A stretch of DNA of 64,000 nucleotides from Dielma fastidiosa (GTDB lineage Bacteria > Bacillota_I > Bacilli_A > Erysipelotrichales > Erysipelotrichaceae). The position numbers and the translations under genes were made by a program. Where the stretch lies: assembly GCF_000313565.1 (NCBI RefSeq), contig NZ_HE578929.1:69275-133274 (forward strand), in the 5' to 3' direction. The notes below the pieces were generated by a model. The model was not told the DNA's origin, searched no databases, and worked only from the letters and a program-made list of their open reading frames with translations. Shown here piece by piece: positions 53,269 through 62,739 of this stretch (positions within the stretch are counted from its first letter, which is position 1; every line of letters begins with the position of its first letter).

Positions 53269-54515
53269 TGATACTGATCGATCTGGTGATAGAGACAGTG
53301 CTGTTAACGCTATTTTGGCGTTTCGGCTATGCAGAAGAAATTTATTATTATTTTTGGGGAAACGTTGTAGTCATTGTGATGATGCTGATCGAAATAGAGG
53401 CCTTCAAATTGATCAACGGCGGATATCGGATCGCAGAAAAAGAAAAGGATGAGATCCTTTTTATTCATAGTCTGAGCACGCTGATCTGTCTGCCACTCAT
53501 CTATCTGGAATTGTCATTGATCGATTATCATATTTTAAAGCTACAGCCCTTGATCGTGTTGGCTTGTGCACAGCTAATATGGGCCTTGCTCTTCAGCCGA
53601 TTTGCGGATCATTACTTTCGTACTCATCATGGGAGTATGAAGCTGTTTTATGTGGGAGCAGCCAATGAAGAAGTGCTGGAAGAACTGAATCAGCGAAGCA
53701 GCCGCTATCAAATCATTTCAAGCTTCAAGGCAGAGGAAATCGATGCGAACCGATTGAAGGAAGCCGATGGGGTGCTGGCGGAGCAACTAGAGGAAAGTGA
53801 ACGGCGGCGATTGAATCGACTGTGTTATGTGCAAGGAAAGGCATGGTATGAACATCCGCCCTTAGAAGGACTGATGCTGATGAACGGTGAAATGATGTGT
53901 GTCGGCGATTTGATGCTGAACCATCAAAAAGGAACGAAGAACGACCGAATGAAACGCTGTTTCGATATCGGCGTTTCACTCATCCTGCTCTTCGTCACAT
54001 CACCAATCCTGCTCATCACAGCCATCCTGATCAAAGTAGAAGATGGTGGTGCAGTGTTCTATAAGCAAGAGCGATACAGCCTCGATGAGAAAATCATCAG
54101 CATCCTGAAGTTTCGTAGTATGCGCGAAGATGCGGAGGCAGACGGAATTGCAAGACTGTGCAGTGAGAACGATCAGCGATTGACAAAAATCGGTAAGGTT
54201 ATCCGACGATGCCGAATCGATGAACTGCCACAGCTGATCAATGTGTTGAAAGGGGAGATGAGCTTAGTAGGACCACGGCCAGAACGGCCGGAAATCGCCG
54301 AGAGAAGGAAACAGGAACTGCCGGAGTTTGCGTATCGAACGAAGGTGAAGGCAGGACTGACCGGATATGCACAGGTGATGGGGAAATACAGTACATCGAC
54401 AGAGAATAAGCTGCGCTTTGATCTGGTATATATCCAGCAGCAGTCGATGATGTTTGATCTATTGATATTGACTAAGACACTGTGTGCTGTACTGGAACCA
54501 AAGCGGTCAAAATGA
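53265..54515 (+). CDS. Sugar-phosphate transferase priming glycan assembly (WcaJ/EpsL-like)
   Basis: A 416-residue polyprenyl-phosphate glycosyl-1-phosphate transferase. The N-terminal half has several membrane helices; the catalytic C-terminal part carries KRCFDIGVSLILLFVTSPIL, FYKQERYSLDEKIISILKFRSMR, RRCRIDELPQLINVLKGEMS and LVGPRPERPE. It transfers the first sugar phosphate to the lipid carrier. The start overlaps the previous stop (ATGATG). CGA arginine codons are frequent, unlike in the hydrogenase genes. Confidence 0.93.
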   Translation: MMILIDLVIETVLLTLFWRFGYAEEIYYYFWGNVVVIVMMLIEIEAFKLINGGYRIAEKEKDEILFIHSLSTLICLPLIYLELSLIDYHILKLQPLIVLACAQLIWALLFSRFADHYFRTHHGSMKLFYVGAANEEVLEELNQRSSRYQIISSFKAEEIDANRLKEADGVLAEQLEESERRRLNRLCYVQGKAWYEHPPLEGLMLMNGEMMCVGDLMLNHQKGTKNDRMKRCFDIGVSLILLFVTSPILLITAILIKVEDGGAVFYKQERYSLDEKIISILKFRSMREDAEADGIARLCSENDQRLTKIGKVIRRCRIDELPQLINVLKGEMSLVGPRPERPEIAERRKQELPEFAYRTKVKAGLTGYAQVMGKYSTSTENKLRFDLVYIQQQSMMFDLLILTKTLCAVLEPKRSK

Positions 54516-54599
54516 AGAAAGGAGCAAAAAGGGGGTGATGAACATTAAAGTGAATGGGTAGGGATAAAAAACGAAAGATGAAAGGAGAATTTTCAACTA

Positions 54600-57368
54600 A
54601 TGGGAAAATTATTAAAGAAATTGGGAGCATTCTTTGTAGCCATGACGATGGTAGTCACGATGTTTCCATCAGTGATTCAAGCTGCAGAAACAGCGAACAC
54701 ATGGACAGAGGATGGAAAGAATGCGGTTGAGGGAATAGACTACTACATAGTTACTCATGAAAGCTCCAATAGCGTTAAAGAATTTCATGTAAATACAGCT
54801 CGCGGCCTTGGCTTTTTTGCTTATGCAATGTCACAGTTTCATGCACAAGCACAAGGTGAATCAACCCTGTATACAGGTTTTGATTCTGCTGATATTTATT
54901 TAGAGAAAAACTTAAATTTAGGCGGAAAAAATTGGGTTGGATTAGATGGCTTAAAAGAAGTAAGTGATGCAACCACTTATGATTATAAGAGCTTTTATTA
55001 TGCGACTCTAGGAAGAAATCTGGATGATTTTTCTAATGAATATTATTTCGCCACAGGTTACGCTTCCGGAGACTGGTATAGTTTTAAAGGATCATTTATA
55101 GGAAATGGTCATACAATCAGCAATCTTACCATTCAAAGGAATTTTAGTGGTAGTAGCGATGGAGATACAAAAATAGATAACAATCGCATTGATTGGAATG
55201 GTTGGTCCAATGGGATGGCTAGTTATTTCCTTTTAAATTTAGGCTCTGAAGAAGTATTCAAAGACGTTACTTTCAACAATATTAATGTTGTGATTCTTGA
55301 TCAACAAACAGGTAATGCTTCAAGTGATGCTATTGGTTTTGCGATGGTTATGGAAAATCATGGAACTGTAAGCAATGTAAATGTAAAGGGAAATGTATCG
55401 ATACTTGCTCCGAATCCTGCTTATTATGGCTTTTCAGCAATTAATCGCGGCACTATTGAGAAAACAAATATGGATGTGAATGTAGATCTGATATTAGATG
55501 TTAATCGAATGATTAATAATGGAAATGCATATACAACAGGAATTGGCTTATATGGATTAAAATATGAAGGTAATTCTGATGGTAATGGTGATAGTAGCAA
55601 TAGAAACACTTACTTCAATATTACGTGGAATTCAACGGTTGCTTTAGTGAGTGGAATAGCAGCTGTAAGTGGTGATGGCGATATAGGGCATAAATCGATG
55701 CATGGAAATAGTTTCATTAAAGATTGTACGGTTAAGGGAAATTACAATTTCTATCAGATACCTAAAACACTTGAAAATGGAATAAATGTTCAGACTGAAG
55801 ATGAACTTACTTATGATTCGGTTACTTTTGATAAACTAAAGGCATTCAAGAGTACACTGCCAATGCTTGAGTATGCTGATTCAAACCAAGAAATTCAGCT
55901 AGTAGTTACAGAGAGTGGAAAAAATTTAGTTCATGGCATAACAGCAGCACGTTATAGAGTAACTATTGCTAATTCTAATTCATATGATATCAGTATCGCT
56001 GCTGGTGAGTCATTCACTGGAGTAGATGGGTTATTAACTAAAATTACTGATTTTAATGACATGGATTATGGTGATGTTAATACTGACAATGTAACTAATA
56101 ATTTAAGTGCTGAGAAGGCAACTGTGGCTTTAACTTCAACAGCAATTGAAATGGTAGAGCTTGAAAAAAACACAGAAACTTTTACTTCATCAGTGGGTGG
56201 CGTTATTGCATCTAATTGGACTAGATTTACTGATAACGAGATGACAAATAACATTGAAATTCCAATTTATTTACAAACCTTTGGTGAATCAAGCTATCGT
56301 GTACGTCTTGATTGGGGTAATATGGAATTTATCTATGATCGCGGAAGCTGGGATGCTGGCACCAATAGCTTTAAACCAGAAAACGGCAATGTACTTGGCT
56401 GGAATGGTCATGATAATGTAAATAACCAAATACTTGTAACAAATCAGTCGAATGCTTCAGTCAATGCAAAGTTAGATCTTGCACTTAAAGTTGAAAAGGG
56501 TTTGTCAACTGAAATCTATAAAGAAGCAGGTGCAAATACAAATACGAGTGAAAAAGATTATACAGGTAAGTCACAATATGTCTTAGGGGCATATCAGGCC
56601 ATTGGTGTCAATGAGAATAATGTTCAGGAATTCTATGTTGTATTAGGTGGAGATCCTAAAGGAAAATATACAAATTCCACAAAGATTGGTAGCTTGACGG
56701 TAACAATCACATCAGAAAGTATTAGTGAGGCATCAAGTCAGGCAATCACTTATCTGAATAATACAACTACAAGTTCTTATGCAGCAACTGATGACATCCA
56801 GCTTAGCGCAGTGGAATTAGGCGCAGATAAGAGTATTACAGTTGCTGATGGTAAAGCAGTCACTTTACTTGGTGCTTTTGATGCTAACAATCATAAGTTG
56901 ACCTTAAGCAATGGTTCTGCTGGTGCTAAATTGGTAATTGATCCAAGTCTAATTCTAAAATGCACTAAAGTTCAGGATATCTTGTCAGTAAATGGATTAA
57001 GTGTGGAAGGCATCACTAAGCTTAAACAGAACGGTTTGATTTGGAAGGATAACTCAGGAAATGTCATTGATGGTACTAATGATGTGTTAACAGCAGGAGA
57101 TTATACACTAACTTATTTAGGTTCACTTGATACACATTTGACTTCTGAATCAACTGATCCATATATGATTTGCAGTGACACAACAATCAATGCAGTTGAA
57201 ATTACAAGTGATAAAACACTGATAATCAAAGATAATGCAGAAGTAACGATCACTGGTACACTGAGTGGTGTAGGTTCATTAAAAATCGCTGCGGGTAGTG
57301 AGGGCAGTGTTGTTTATGATAGTAACACTTATGTAGGGAATTCTAATCAAAATGTAACAATCCAGTAA
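54600..57368 (+). CDS. Large secreted surface protein with beta-helical repeats
   Basis: A 922-residue protein with a clear signal peptide (GAFFVAMTMVVTMFPSVIQA, cleavage before AETAN). The N-terminal half contains GLUG-type and beta-helix-like repeats (FKGSFIGNGHTISNLTIQRN). A shared domain follows near 560-700 (YRVRLDWGNMEFIYDRGS, WNGHDNVNNQILVTNQSNAS, KIGSLTVTITSES), and the end is another beta-rich region. Ser, Thr and Asn are abundant. No LPXTG or SLH anchor is visible. The coding sequence is more AT-rich than the neighbours. It sits between the priming transferase and a WaaL-like gene. Confidence 0.75.
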   Translation: MGKLLKKLGAFFVAMTMVVTMFPSVIQAAETANTWTEDGKNAVEGIDYYIVTHESSNSVKEFHVNTARGLGFFAYAMSQFHAQAQGESTLYTGFDSADIYLEKNLNLGGKNWVGLDGLKEVSDATTYDYKSFYYATLGRNLDDFSNEYYFATGYASGDWYSFKGSFIGNGHTISNLTIQRNFSGSSDGDTKIDNNRIDWNGWSNGMASYFLLNLGSEEVFKDVTFNNINVVILDQQTGNASSDAIGFAMVMENHGTVSNVNVKGNVSILAPNPAYYGFSAINRGTIEKTNMDVNVDLILDVNRMINNGNAYTTGIGLYGLKYEGNSDGNGDSSNRNTYFNITWNSTVALVSGIAAVSGDGDIGHKSMHGNSFIKDCTVKGNYNFYQIPKTLENGINVQTEDELTYDSVTFDKLKAFKSTLPMLEYADSNQEIQLVVTESGKNLVHGITAARYRVTIANSNSYDISIAAGESFTGVDGLLTKITDFNDMDYGDVNTDNVTNNLSAEKATVALTSTAIEMVELEKNTETFTSSVGGVIASNWTRFTDNEMTNNIEIPIYLQTFGESSYRVRLDWGNMEFIYDRGSWDAGTNSFKPENGNVLGWNGHDNVNNQILVTNQSNASVNAKLDLALKVEKGLSTEIYKEAGANTNTSEKDYTGKSQYVLGAYQAIGVNENNVQEFYVVLGGDPKGKYTNSTKIGSLTVTITSESISEASSQAITYLNNTTTSSYAATDDIQLSAVELGADKSITVADGKAVTLLGAFDANNHKLTLSNGSAGAKLVIDPSLILKCTKVQDILSVNGLSVEGITKLKQNGLIWKDNSGNVIDGTNDVLTAGDYTLTYLGSLDTHLTSESTDPYMICSDTTINAVEITSDKTLIIKDNAEVTITGTLSGVGSLKIAAGSEGSVVYDSNTYVGNSNQNVTIQ

Positions 57369-57376
57369 GTGAATGA

Positions 57377-57437
57377 AACGGCAAGGGAACTTGCCGTTCT
57401 ATCAAAGGGTCTGAGAAATCAGATCTTTTGATAGAAC
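57377..57437 (+). repeat. Two overlapping hairpins between the surface protein and WaaL-like gene
   Basis: Hairpin one is AACGGCAAG/CTTGCCGTT (57377-57398). Hairpin two is GTTCTATCAAA (57396-57406) with TTTTGATAGAAC (57426-57437). They share three bases, and neither has a U-tract. They may set expression of the downstream genes or stabilise mRNA. Confidence 0.6.
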
Positions 57438-57449
57438 AGGAGGAATGGA

Positions 57450-58790
57450 ATGAAGAAAGATGAAAGATTCATTGTTTATCAATTTTGTGAACTAAGCGGT
57501 ACGGTTTTAATTATCGCTTGTATTTGCTTGCTTTTAGGAAGTGTGATCGTTGAGCAGCTTTCAGGCCATGATTTTTTGTTTCCACCAGTTTTATATTCAC
57601 TATGTGTACTGATCTTATTTATCACCGTGTTTAAAATGACTCAAAATGTATTCGTTTTTGATCGGCGTTTACTTTTAGGTTTATTGTCATTGGCTTCCTT
57701 ACTGCTGGTTTTGTCAACCGTCTTTTCAATCAATCCTTCATTATCTTTTAGAGGTTCATCCAATCGCAATGAAGGATTTCTGACTTGGTGCTGCTATTTC
57801 ACTTTGATGTTTGGTGCTTTGTGTATCAGTGAGGAAAAGCATCGGCAATGGATCTGTTTCGGTATCTTGGTCATGGGATGTGTGAATGGGTTTTATACCT
57901 TTCTTCAATATATGGACCTCTTTCCAAGGCTGACACATTACTCGACCTTATTTTACAAATATAAGCTAGTACCAGGTTTGTGCGGAAATGCAGTATTCCT
58001 TGCCACATATATGGTTGCTTTCAGTGGCATTGCGATGGGATTGTTGGTTAAGGCAAAGCATTGGTGGCAGGAGGCAATCGCCCTGTTCTGTTTATTGATA
58101 GGAATCGTCGTGATCGTCATGACTAAATCTACCGCAGGGCTCTTAGGCTTAGGGATGGTTTTGTTTTTGGCGTCGATTTATGTTTATACTCATCGTGATG
58201 AGCTGAAACGCTGGTACTTTGATGCTTATCCGTTGATGATTACATTGATGATTGCTTTCGTAATCATTTTGTGCCTGATGGTTTTAACTCAGAATGCATG
58301 GCTGCTTCGTTTTCAACATGAGCTAGAGGATGCAATTATGCCTCTTCTAAGTGGTGTGATCACTGAACAGTCAGGGTCCGGCCGTTATATGGTCTGGAAG
58401 AATGCAATCACATTGATTCCTGATCATTTGTTATTAGGGAGTGGCCCGGATACTTTTGGCAAGTTGTATCATTCGATTTTCCCGTTGAATAATGGTCAGT
58501 ATTTTGATAAAGCGCATAATGAATATCTGGAAGTCTTGATAACGATGGGATTACCGATGCTGATCAGTCTATTAAGTATCTATGGAGTGGTGATTAAGGA
58601 TGTTTTCAAACGGCTTTGGAGCAAAGAAGGGACGATGGTTAGTGCTGCCTGCTTCTTTGGCATCACTGCTTATCTCGTCCAAGCGTTCTTTGGCATTGCA
58701 GCGATTCTGTCAGCACATTTATTTTGGATCTTATTGGGACTTGGTGCAGGTCAGCTGTGGAATGAATCAAGAGTGAGAAGTCATGAATGA
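57450..58790 (+). CDS. O-antigen ligase/polymerase-like (Wzy_C/WaaL family) membrane protein
   Basis: A 446-residue protein with around eleven hydrophobic segments. The long outer loop has LGSGPDTFGKLYHSIFPLNN and FDKAHNEYLEVLI, the conserved GxGxdtF..HN..l pattern of the WaaL/Wzy_C superfamily. Members polymerise or ligate lipid-linked glycans, or transfer them to protein (PglL-type). AGGAGG precedes ATG. It overlaps the next gene by 8 bp. Confidence 0.85.
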   Translation: MKKDERFIVYQFCELSGTVLIIACICLLLGSVIVEQLSGHDFLFPPVLYSLCVLILFITVFKMTQNVFVFDRRLLLGLLSLASLLLVLSTVFSINPSLSFRGSSNRNEGFLTWCCYFTLMFGALCISEEKHRQWICFGILVMGCVNGFYTFLQYMDLFPRLTHYSTLFYKYKLVPGLCGNAVFLATYMVAFSGIAMGLLVKAKHWWQEAIALFCLLIGIVVIVMTKSTAGLLGLGMVLFLASIYVYTHRDELKRWYFDAYPLMITLMIAFVIILCLMVLTQNAWLLRFQHELEDAIMPLLSGVITEQSGSGRYMVWKNAITLIPDHLLLGSGPDTFGKLYHSIFPLNNGQYFDKAHNEYLEVLITMGLPMLISLLSIYGVVIKDVFKRLWSKEGTMVSAACFFGITAYLVQAFFGIAAILSAHLFWILLGLGAGQLWNESRVRSHE

Positions 58791-59736
58791 GCGGCCCCTG
58801 TTGAGTATCATCATACCGGTCTACAATGTCAGTAATTATCTAGAGGAATGTGTAAAGAGCATACTGAATCAAAAGAAGGTCTTCGCGTATGAAATCATTT
58901 TGGTGGATGATGGTTCGACCGATGGCAGTGGCAGTCTGTGTGACAGCTATGAGGGTGCAGGGGTCAAGGTGCTTCATCAAACAAACAAAGGTTTGTCGGC
59001 TGCCCGTAATGTAGGCTTTCGCCATGCCAAAGGGGAGTATGTCTGGTTTCTGGATAGTGATGACTGGCTGGTGGAGGATGCCTTCGATCAGCTTGCAGAA
59101 TATATGAATAAAGAGAATGAGGTAATTTTTTTTGAATCGAGAAAGAGTATCAATGCGATGTTGAATCGAACACCGTTGGTGCTTAAACAGATCCTGAAAG
59201 AGCAGGTAGCAAAGGAGGGACTGTTAAAGACCATGATTCGTTTGAATTATCCGCTTGGCTGTGCGTGGAATCGCATCATCCGGCATGAATTGATAGAAAA
59301 GAATAAGTTGACGTTTGAAGAAGGTATCTATTGTGAAGATATAGAATGGAACGTCAAGCTACTGCGCGCGCAGCCCAAACTGGCATTATGTCCGCATGTG
59401 GTGCATGTGTATCGTCAGCACCCAAAATCGATCACAAAGAATTATCAAGGGATCGCCGAGGATTTTAAGAATGTTGTGCTGCGCTGCATCAAAGAATGTC
59501 AACCTGACAGAGAACCGGAGCTAGCCTCTTTTCTAGCGTTTCAATATGCATCACTATTGGAGTTTGTTCCCTATTTGGAACCAGCAGAGGGAGCAAAGGT
59601 CGAGGCCGAAGGGTGGATCATGGATTTTGCATCCGATAAAAAAGCACGGTGCTGTCAGAACCTGATCAGGGTAATTGGATTTAAAAGAGCGACACGAATA
59701 TTGTATATCTATTTAAACAGTAAGCGTGGCCGGTGA
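58783..59736 (+). CDS. GT2-family glycosyltransferase
   Basis: A 317-residue glycosyltransferase of family 2 (GT-A fold). The nucleotide-binding start LSIIIPVYNVSNYLEECV, VDDGSTDGSG, and the DxD motif in FLDSDDWLVEDAF are typical. The end is helical. The acceptor is not predictable. It overlaps the WaaL-like gene. Confidence 0.92.
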   Translation: MNERPLLSIIIPVYNVSNYLEECVKSILNQKKVFAYEIILVDDGSTDGSGSLCDSYEGAGVKVLHQTNKGLSAARNVGFRHAKGEYVWFLDSDDWLVEDAFDQLAEYMNKENEVIFFESRKSINAMLNRTPLVLKQILKEQVAKEGLLKTMIRLNYPLGCAWNRIIRHELIEKNKLTFEEGIYCEDIEWNVKLLRAQPKLALCPHVVHVYRQHPKSITKNYQGIAEDFKNVVLRCIKECQPDREPELASFLAFQYASLLEFVPYLEPAEGAKVEAEGWIMDFASDKKARCCQNLIRVIGFKRATRILYIYLNSKRGR

Positions 59737-59752
59737 ATGAGGAGAAGAAAGA

Positions 59753-60205
59753 ATGAAAAGGAAATTGATAAGTTTAAGCATGCTAGTCCTGCTAGCGGGA
59801 TGTCAAAAAGAAGGTGTCGTGAATCAACAGGCAATCTGTACGTATGAAAATGAAGACGTGAAGGCAGAGACGATCTTTGAACATGATGGAAAAAATGTGA
59901 TCATGCAGACCAATCATAATCAGATTGAATTGGAAAAGGTCGAAATAAGCAAAGAGGAATTGGAAGCAACGGCGATGATAGCCAGTGAAATCTATCGGCC
60001 GTTAAGTGGTGTGACATATTATTATGAAATCGATGACACATATTTTAATGAGACATTGATCATAGATTTCGACAAGGCATCATTAATTGAATTGGCAGAT
60101 ATTGGATTGGTGCGGAACATGAAAGAAGAAGTGACGTCAATTTCCATCGAAGCAACGATAAACAGTAATCGAGAAATGGGAATGACCTGTAGTGAGGGAC
60201 AGTAA
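59753..60205 (+). CDS. Small lipoprotein (DUF1307-like)
   Basis: A 150-residue lipoprotein with the lipobox LLAGCQ (Cys17). The mature part, VNQQAICTYENEDVKAETIF and a later YYYEIDDTYFNETLIIDF, resembles the YehR/DUF1307 family of unknown role. It follows AGGAGAAG. One base of the stop is shared with the next start. Confidence 0.75.
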   Translation: MKRKLISLSMLVLLAGCQKEGVVNQQAICTYENEDVKAETIFEHDGKNVIMQTNHNQIELEKVEISKEELEATAMIASEIYRPLSGVTYYYEIDDTYFNETLIIDFDKASLIELADIGLVRNMKEEVTSISIEATINSNREMGMTCSEGQ

Positions 60206-61136
60206 TGAATGAAGAGGTGAAGCCTTCAATCAGTGTGATCTGTCCGGTATATAATGCTCAGGATTATTTGCCGGATTTACTTCAGTCGATCCTTCATCAG
60301 ACTTTTCAGGATTTTGAGTGTCTGTTGGTGAACGATGGTTCTACGGATCAAAGTGAAGCAATCATTCTGCCTTATTTAAGTGATCCGCGCTTTAGATTGT
60401 GGAAACAGACGAATCAAGGAGCACCAGCGGCACGAAATCAAGGGATTCGGCAGGCAAAGGGACAATATTTGTATTTCTGTGATGCGGATGATGTGTTGGA
60501 TGAGCATTGTTTGGCAGTCTTATTGGCCGCTGCAAAAAAGAATCAAGCAGAGATCGTCTCAGCCGGTATTGAGGCTTTGGATAAGCCTAAAAGTTTTAAG
60601 GACAAAATAAAAAAATAATTGGAAAGTTGGAACATCGTGAAGCGGGCTGGTTTGATTCACCCATTCCAGGAGGAAAATTATATCTTCGCTCTTTTGTTTT
60701 GAACCATGAGCTTCAATTTGCACCGCTTCGTTTAAGTCAGGATCTTCAATATTATTTAGAAGCATTACTTTGTGCCGAAAGCTTCTGTTTTATCGATGAA
60801 ATCGTCTATTATCATCGCAGTGATGTGGCAGGCAGTATCAGCTGTTCCTATGGCAAACGAATCATGGATATCGAGAAGTGTTTTGATATCGTTCAATCAA
60901 GGATGGATCAAATGAATGAAGGCTGTGCTTTGGCTAAATTGATAAGAACCTTGAAGCTGCGTCATTTGATGTATCAATGGTGTAGGATTTCAACGCTTGC
61001 TTTCGAGGATCAACAAGAGGTGGAGGAATGGCTGCGTAAAAGAATAAAAGAAACGATCAAGCAAGGGGTCATTTGGCATGATTGTTACCTGCATTATGGT
61101 GAGTATTTATGTAAATTGATCCTGCATAGGAGGTAA
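60205..61136 (+). pseudogene. GT2-family glycosyltransferase split by an A7 tract
   Basis: The 5' part (60205-60618) encodes the GT-A nucleotide-binding half (SVICPVYNAQDYLPDLLQSI, NDGSTDQSEA, YLYFCDADDVLDEH) and ends DKIKK then stop. The 3' part from about 60612 in another frame carries the C-terminal half (GGKLYLRSFVLNHELQF, LSQDLQYYLEALL). Inserting one A into the A7 run at 60609-60615 joins both into a 310-residue enzyme. This may be a real mutation, phase variation or an assembly error. Confidence 0.85.
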
Positions 61137-61140
61137 GCAT

Positions 61141-62415
61141 ATGGAAATAGCAGTAGTAGGAGTAGGGTATGTAGGGTTGGCTGTCGGCTTGATCTTTGGT
61201 GAAATGGGACATCAGGTGACCTTTTATGATTGTGATAAAGAAAAGCTAGAAGGTCTAAAACAGGGAATCATGCCCCTTTATGAACCTGGAATGAGTGAAT
61301 TATTGAATGAATTGTTAGCATTGGGTCGAATCAAGACTGCCATGGATGAACAGAACACCTATCGCAATAAAGCTATGATTGCGGTATGTGTAGGTACACC
61401 ATCTACTGAAAGCGGTGAAACGGATCTTACCAGTTATTGGCAGGTGATTGAAGAGGCCGCCAAGGCAGCGAATCAAGAGTTTATCCTGCTGATTAAAAGT
61501 ACGGTACCGATTGGAACCGGAAATCAGACTGCCACCTATCTGCAAGAGCATGCCAAGGATAAGAGTATGGTAGTGAATAATCCGGAATTCTTATCACAGG
61601 GAACGGCCCTGATGGATATGCGAAAAGCTGATCGCATCATTATTGGAACGGTCGATAAACAGGCTGCAGCCATAATGAGTGCATTTTATGCACCGTTATC
61701 ACGGCCGATGCTGTTTACTGATAATTTGGGAGCAGAGCTGATAAAGTATGGCAGCAATGGTTTTTTGGCAGTGAAGTTATCGTATATCAATGAAATTGCG
61801 AAACTATGTATGCACTATGGCGCAGATATCAAAGAGGTAGCGGCCGGCATCGGTATGGATCATCGCATTGGTCACGGCTATATGAAGGCAGGGTGTGGGT
61901 ATGGCGGCAGTTGTCTGCCCAAGGATACCCATTCCTTGATTTATCAGGCAGCGAAGCAAGGATATGAACTAAAAAGTGTGAAGGCAGCGGATGCCGTGAA
62001 TGAGGAACAGAAACTAATATTATTAAAGCAAGCCAGAATTCAGATGCAGGGGTTTGATCAGAAAAGGATTGCGATATTAGGAGTAGCGTTTAAAGCAAAT
62101 ACGGATGATCTGCGGTGTTCACCGGCGGTTTTGAATATCAAGATAATGATTGCTGAAGGAGCAGAAGTGGTCGTCTATGATCCACAGGCGGCAGCCAAAC
62201 TACAGGCAAGCTATCCGCTAATCAAACGATGTGAGAGCATAGAAGAAGGGTTAAGAGCCGCCGATGCGTGCTTCATCTTTACAGAATGGGAAAGCATTCA
62301 GCAATTAAAGCGAAAGGATTTTGCGCGGGCGATGAAACAGGTGCTGATTTATGATGAACGCCATTGTTTAGATAAGCATGAATTTGCACGGAATGAGTTA
62401 TATACTATCGGTTAA
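61141..62415 (+). CDS. UDP-glucose/GDP-mannose-type 6-dehydrogenase
   Basis: A 424-residue NAD-dependent sugar-nucleotide dehydrogenase, probably UDP-glucose to UDP-glucuronate or a related UDP-hexosamine. The NAD motif is AVVGVGYVGLAVGLIFG, the catalytic Cys is in GCGYGGSCLPKDTHSL (about residue 259), and the C-terminal domain has LGVAFKANTDDLRCSPA. AGGAGG precedes ATG. It implies an acidic sugar in the glycan. Last gene of the operon. Confidence 0.92.
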   Translation: MEIAVVGVGYVGLAVGLIFGEMGHQVTFYDCDKEKLEGLKQGIMPLYEPGMSELLNELLALGRIKTAMDEQNTYRNKAMIAVCVGTPSTESGETDLTSYWQVIEEAAKAANQEFILLIKSTVPIGTGNQTATYLQEHAKDKSMVVNNPEFLSQGTALMDMRKADRIIIGTVDKQAAAIMSAFYAPLSRPMLFTDNLGAELIKYGSNGFLAVKLSYINEIAKLCMHYGADIKEVAAGIGMDHRIGHGYMKAGCGYGGSCLPKDTHSLIYQAAKQGYELKSVKAADAVNEEQKLILLKQARIQMQGFDQKRIAILGVAFKANTDDLRCSPAVLNIKIMIAEGAEVVVYDPQAAAKLQASYPLIKRCESIEEGLRAADACFIFTEWESIQQLKRKDFARAMKQVLIYDERHCLDKHEFARNELYTIG

Positions 62416-62434
62416 AAGGGAGACCTCTATTAAC

Positions 62435-62502
62435 ATTAATTGTTATGAAAAACTTTACTTTTGAATTAAAAAGATGCCTAACGCCAATTAAAAGTAAATA
62501 AA
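62435..62502 (+). repeat. Right copy of the 68-bp repeat
   Basis: Begins ATTAATTGTTATGAAAA, with arms TTTACTTTTGAATT and AATTAAAAGTAAA. It aligns without gaps to 47105-47172 and has the same orientation. Confidence 0.8.
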
Positions 62503-62532
62503 GTTGAATTTTAAAGTTTGTAAAGTAAACAG

Positions 62533-62562
62533 AAAAAACCTTCCAGGGGAAGAAGGTTTTTT
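62533..62562. terminator. Terminator after the surface operon
   Basis: AAAAAACCTT pairs with AAGGTTTTTT around a 10-base centre. A- and T-tracts on both sides allow it to work in both directions. Confidence 0.8.
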
Positions 62563-62739
62563 CCTGCTTAAAGAGATAGAATTTTAATACGAAAAAGGGA
62601 TTAAAGGGGAATGGTTTTTCGTATGCAAGTTTCCTTGCACGTTTACTATACCAAATGCAATCTGCGGAATTTGTCGAAAAATAGGTTTAAAATAAGAAGT
62701 TTAATTTTATCGCTTATGATCTGCCGAATAAAATATTTA

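Noticed and set aside
54538-54561. Seven-codon ORF with a strong ribosome-binding site before the 922-residue protein
   Set aside because: Too short to support; it may simply be part of the leader.
47105-62502. CRISPR array or phage attachment sites
   Set aside because: There are only two copies, 15 kb apart, with no spacers, cas genes, integrase or tRNA target. The attachment-site idea is kept only as one option in the findings.
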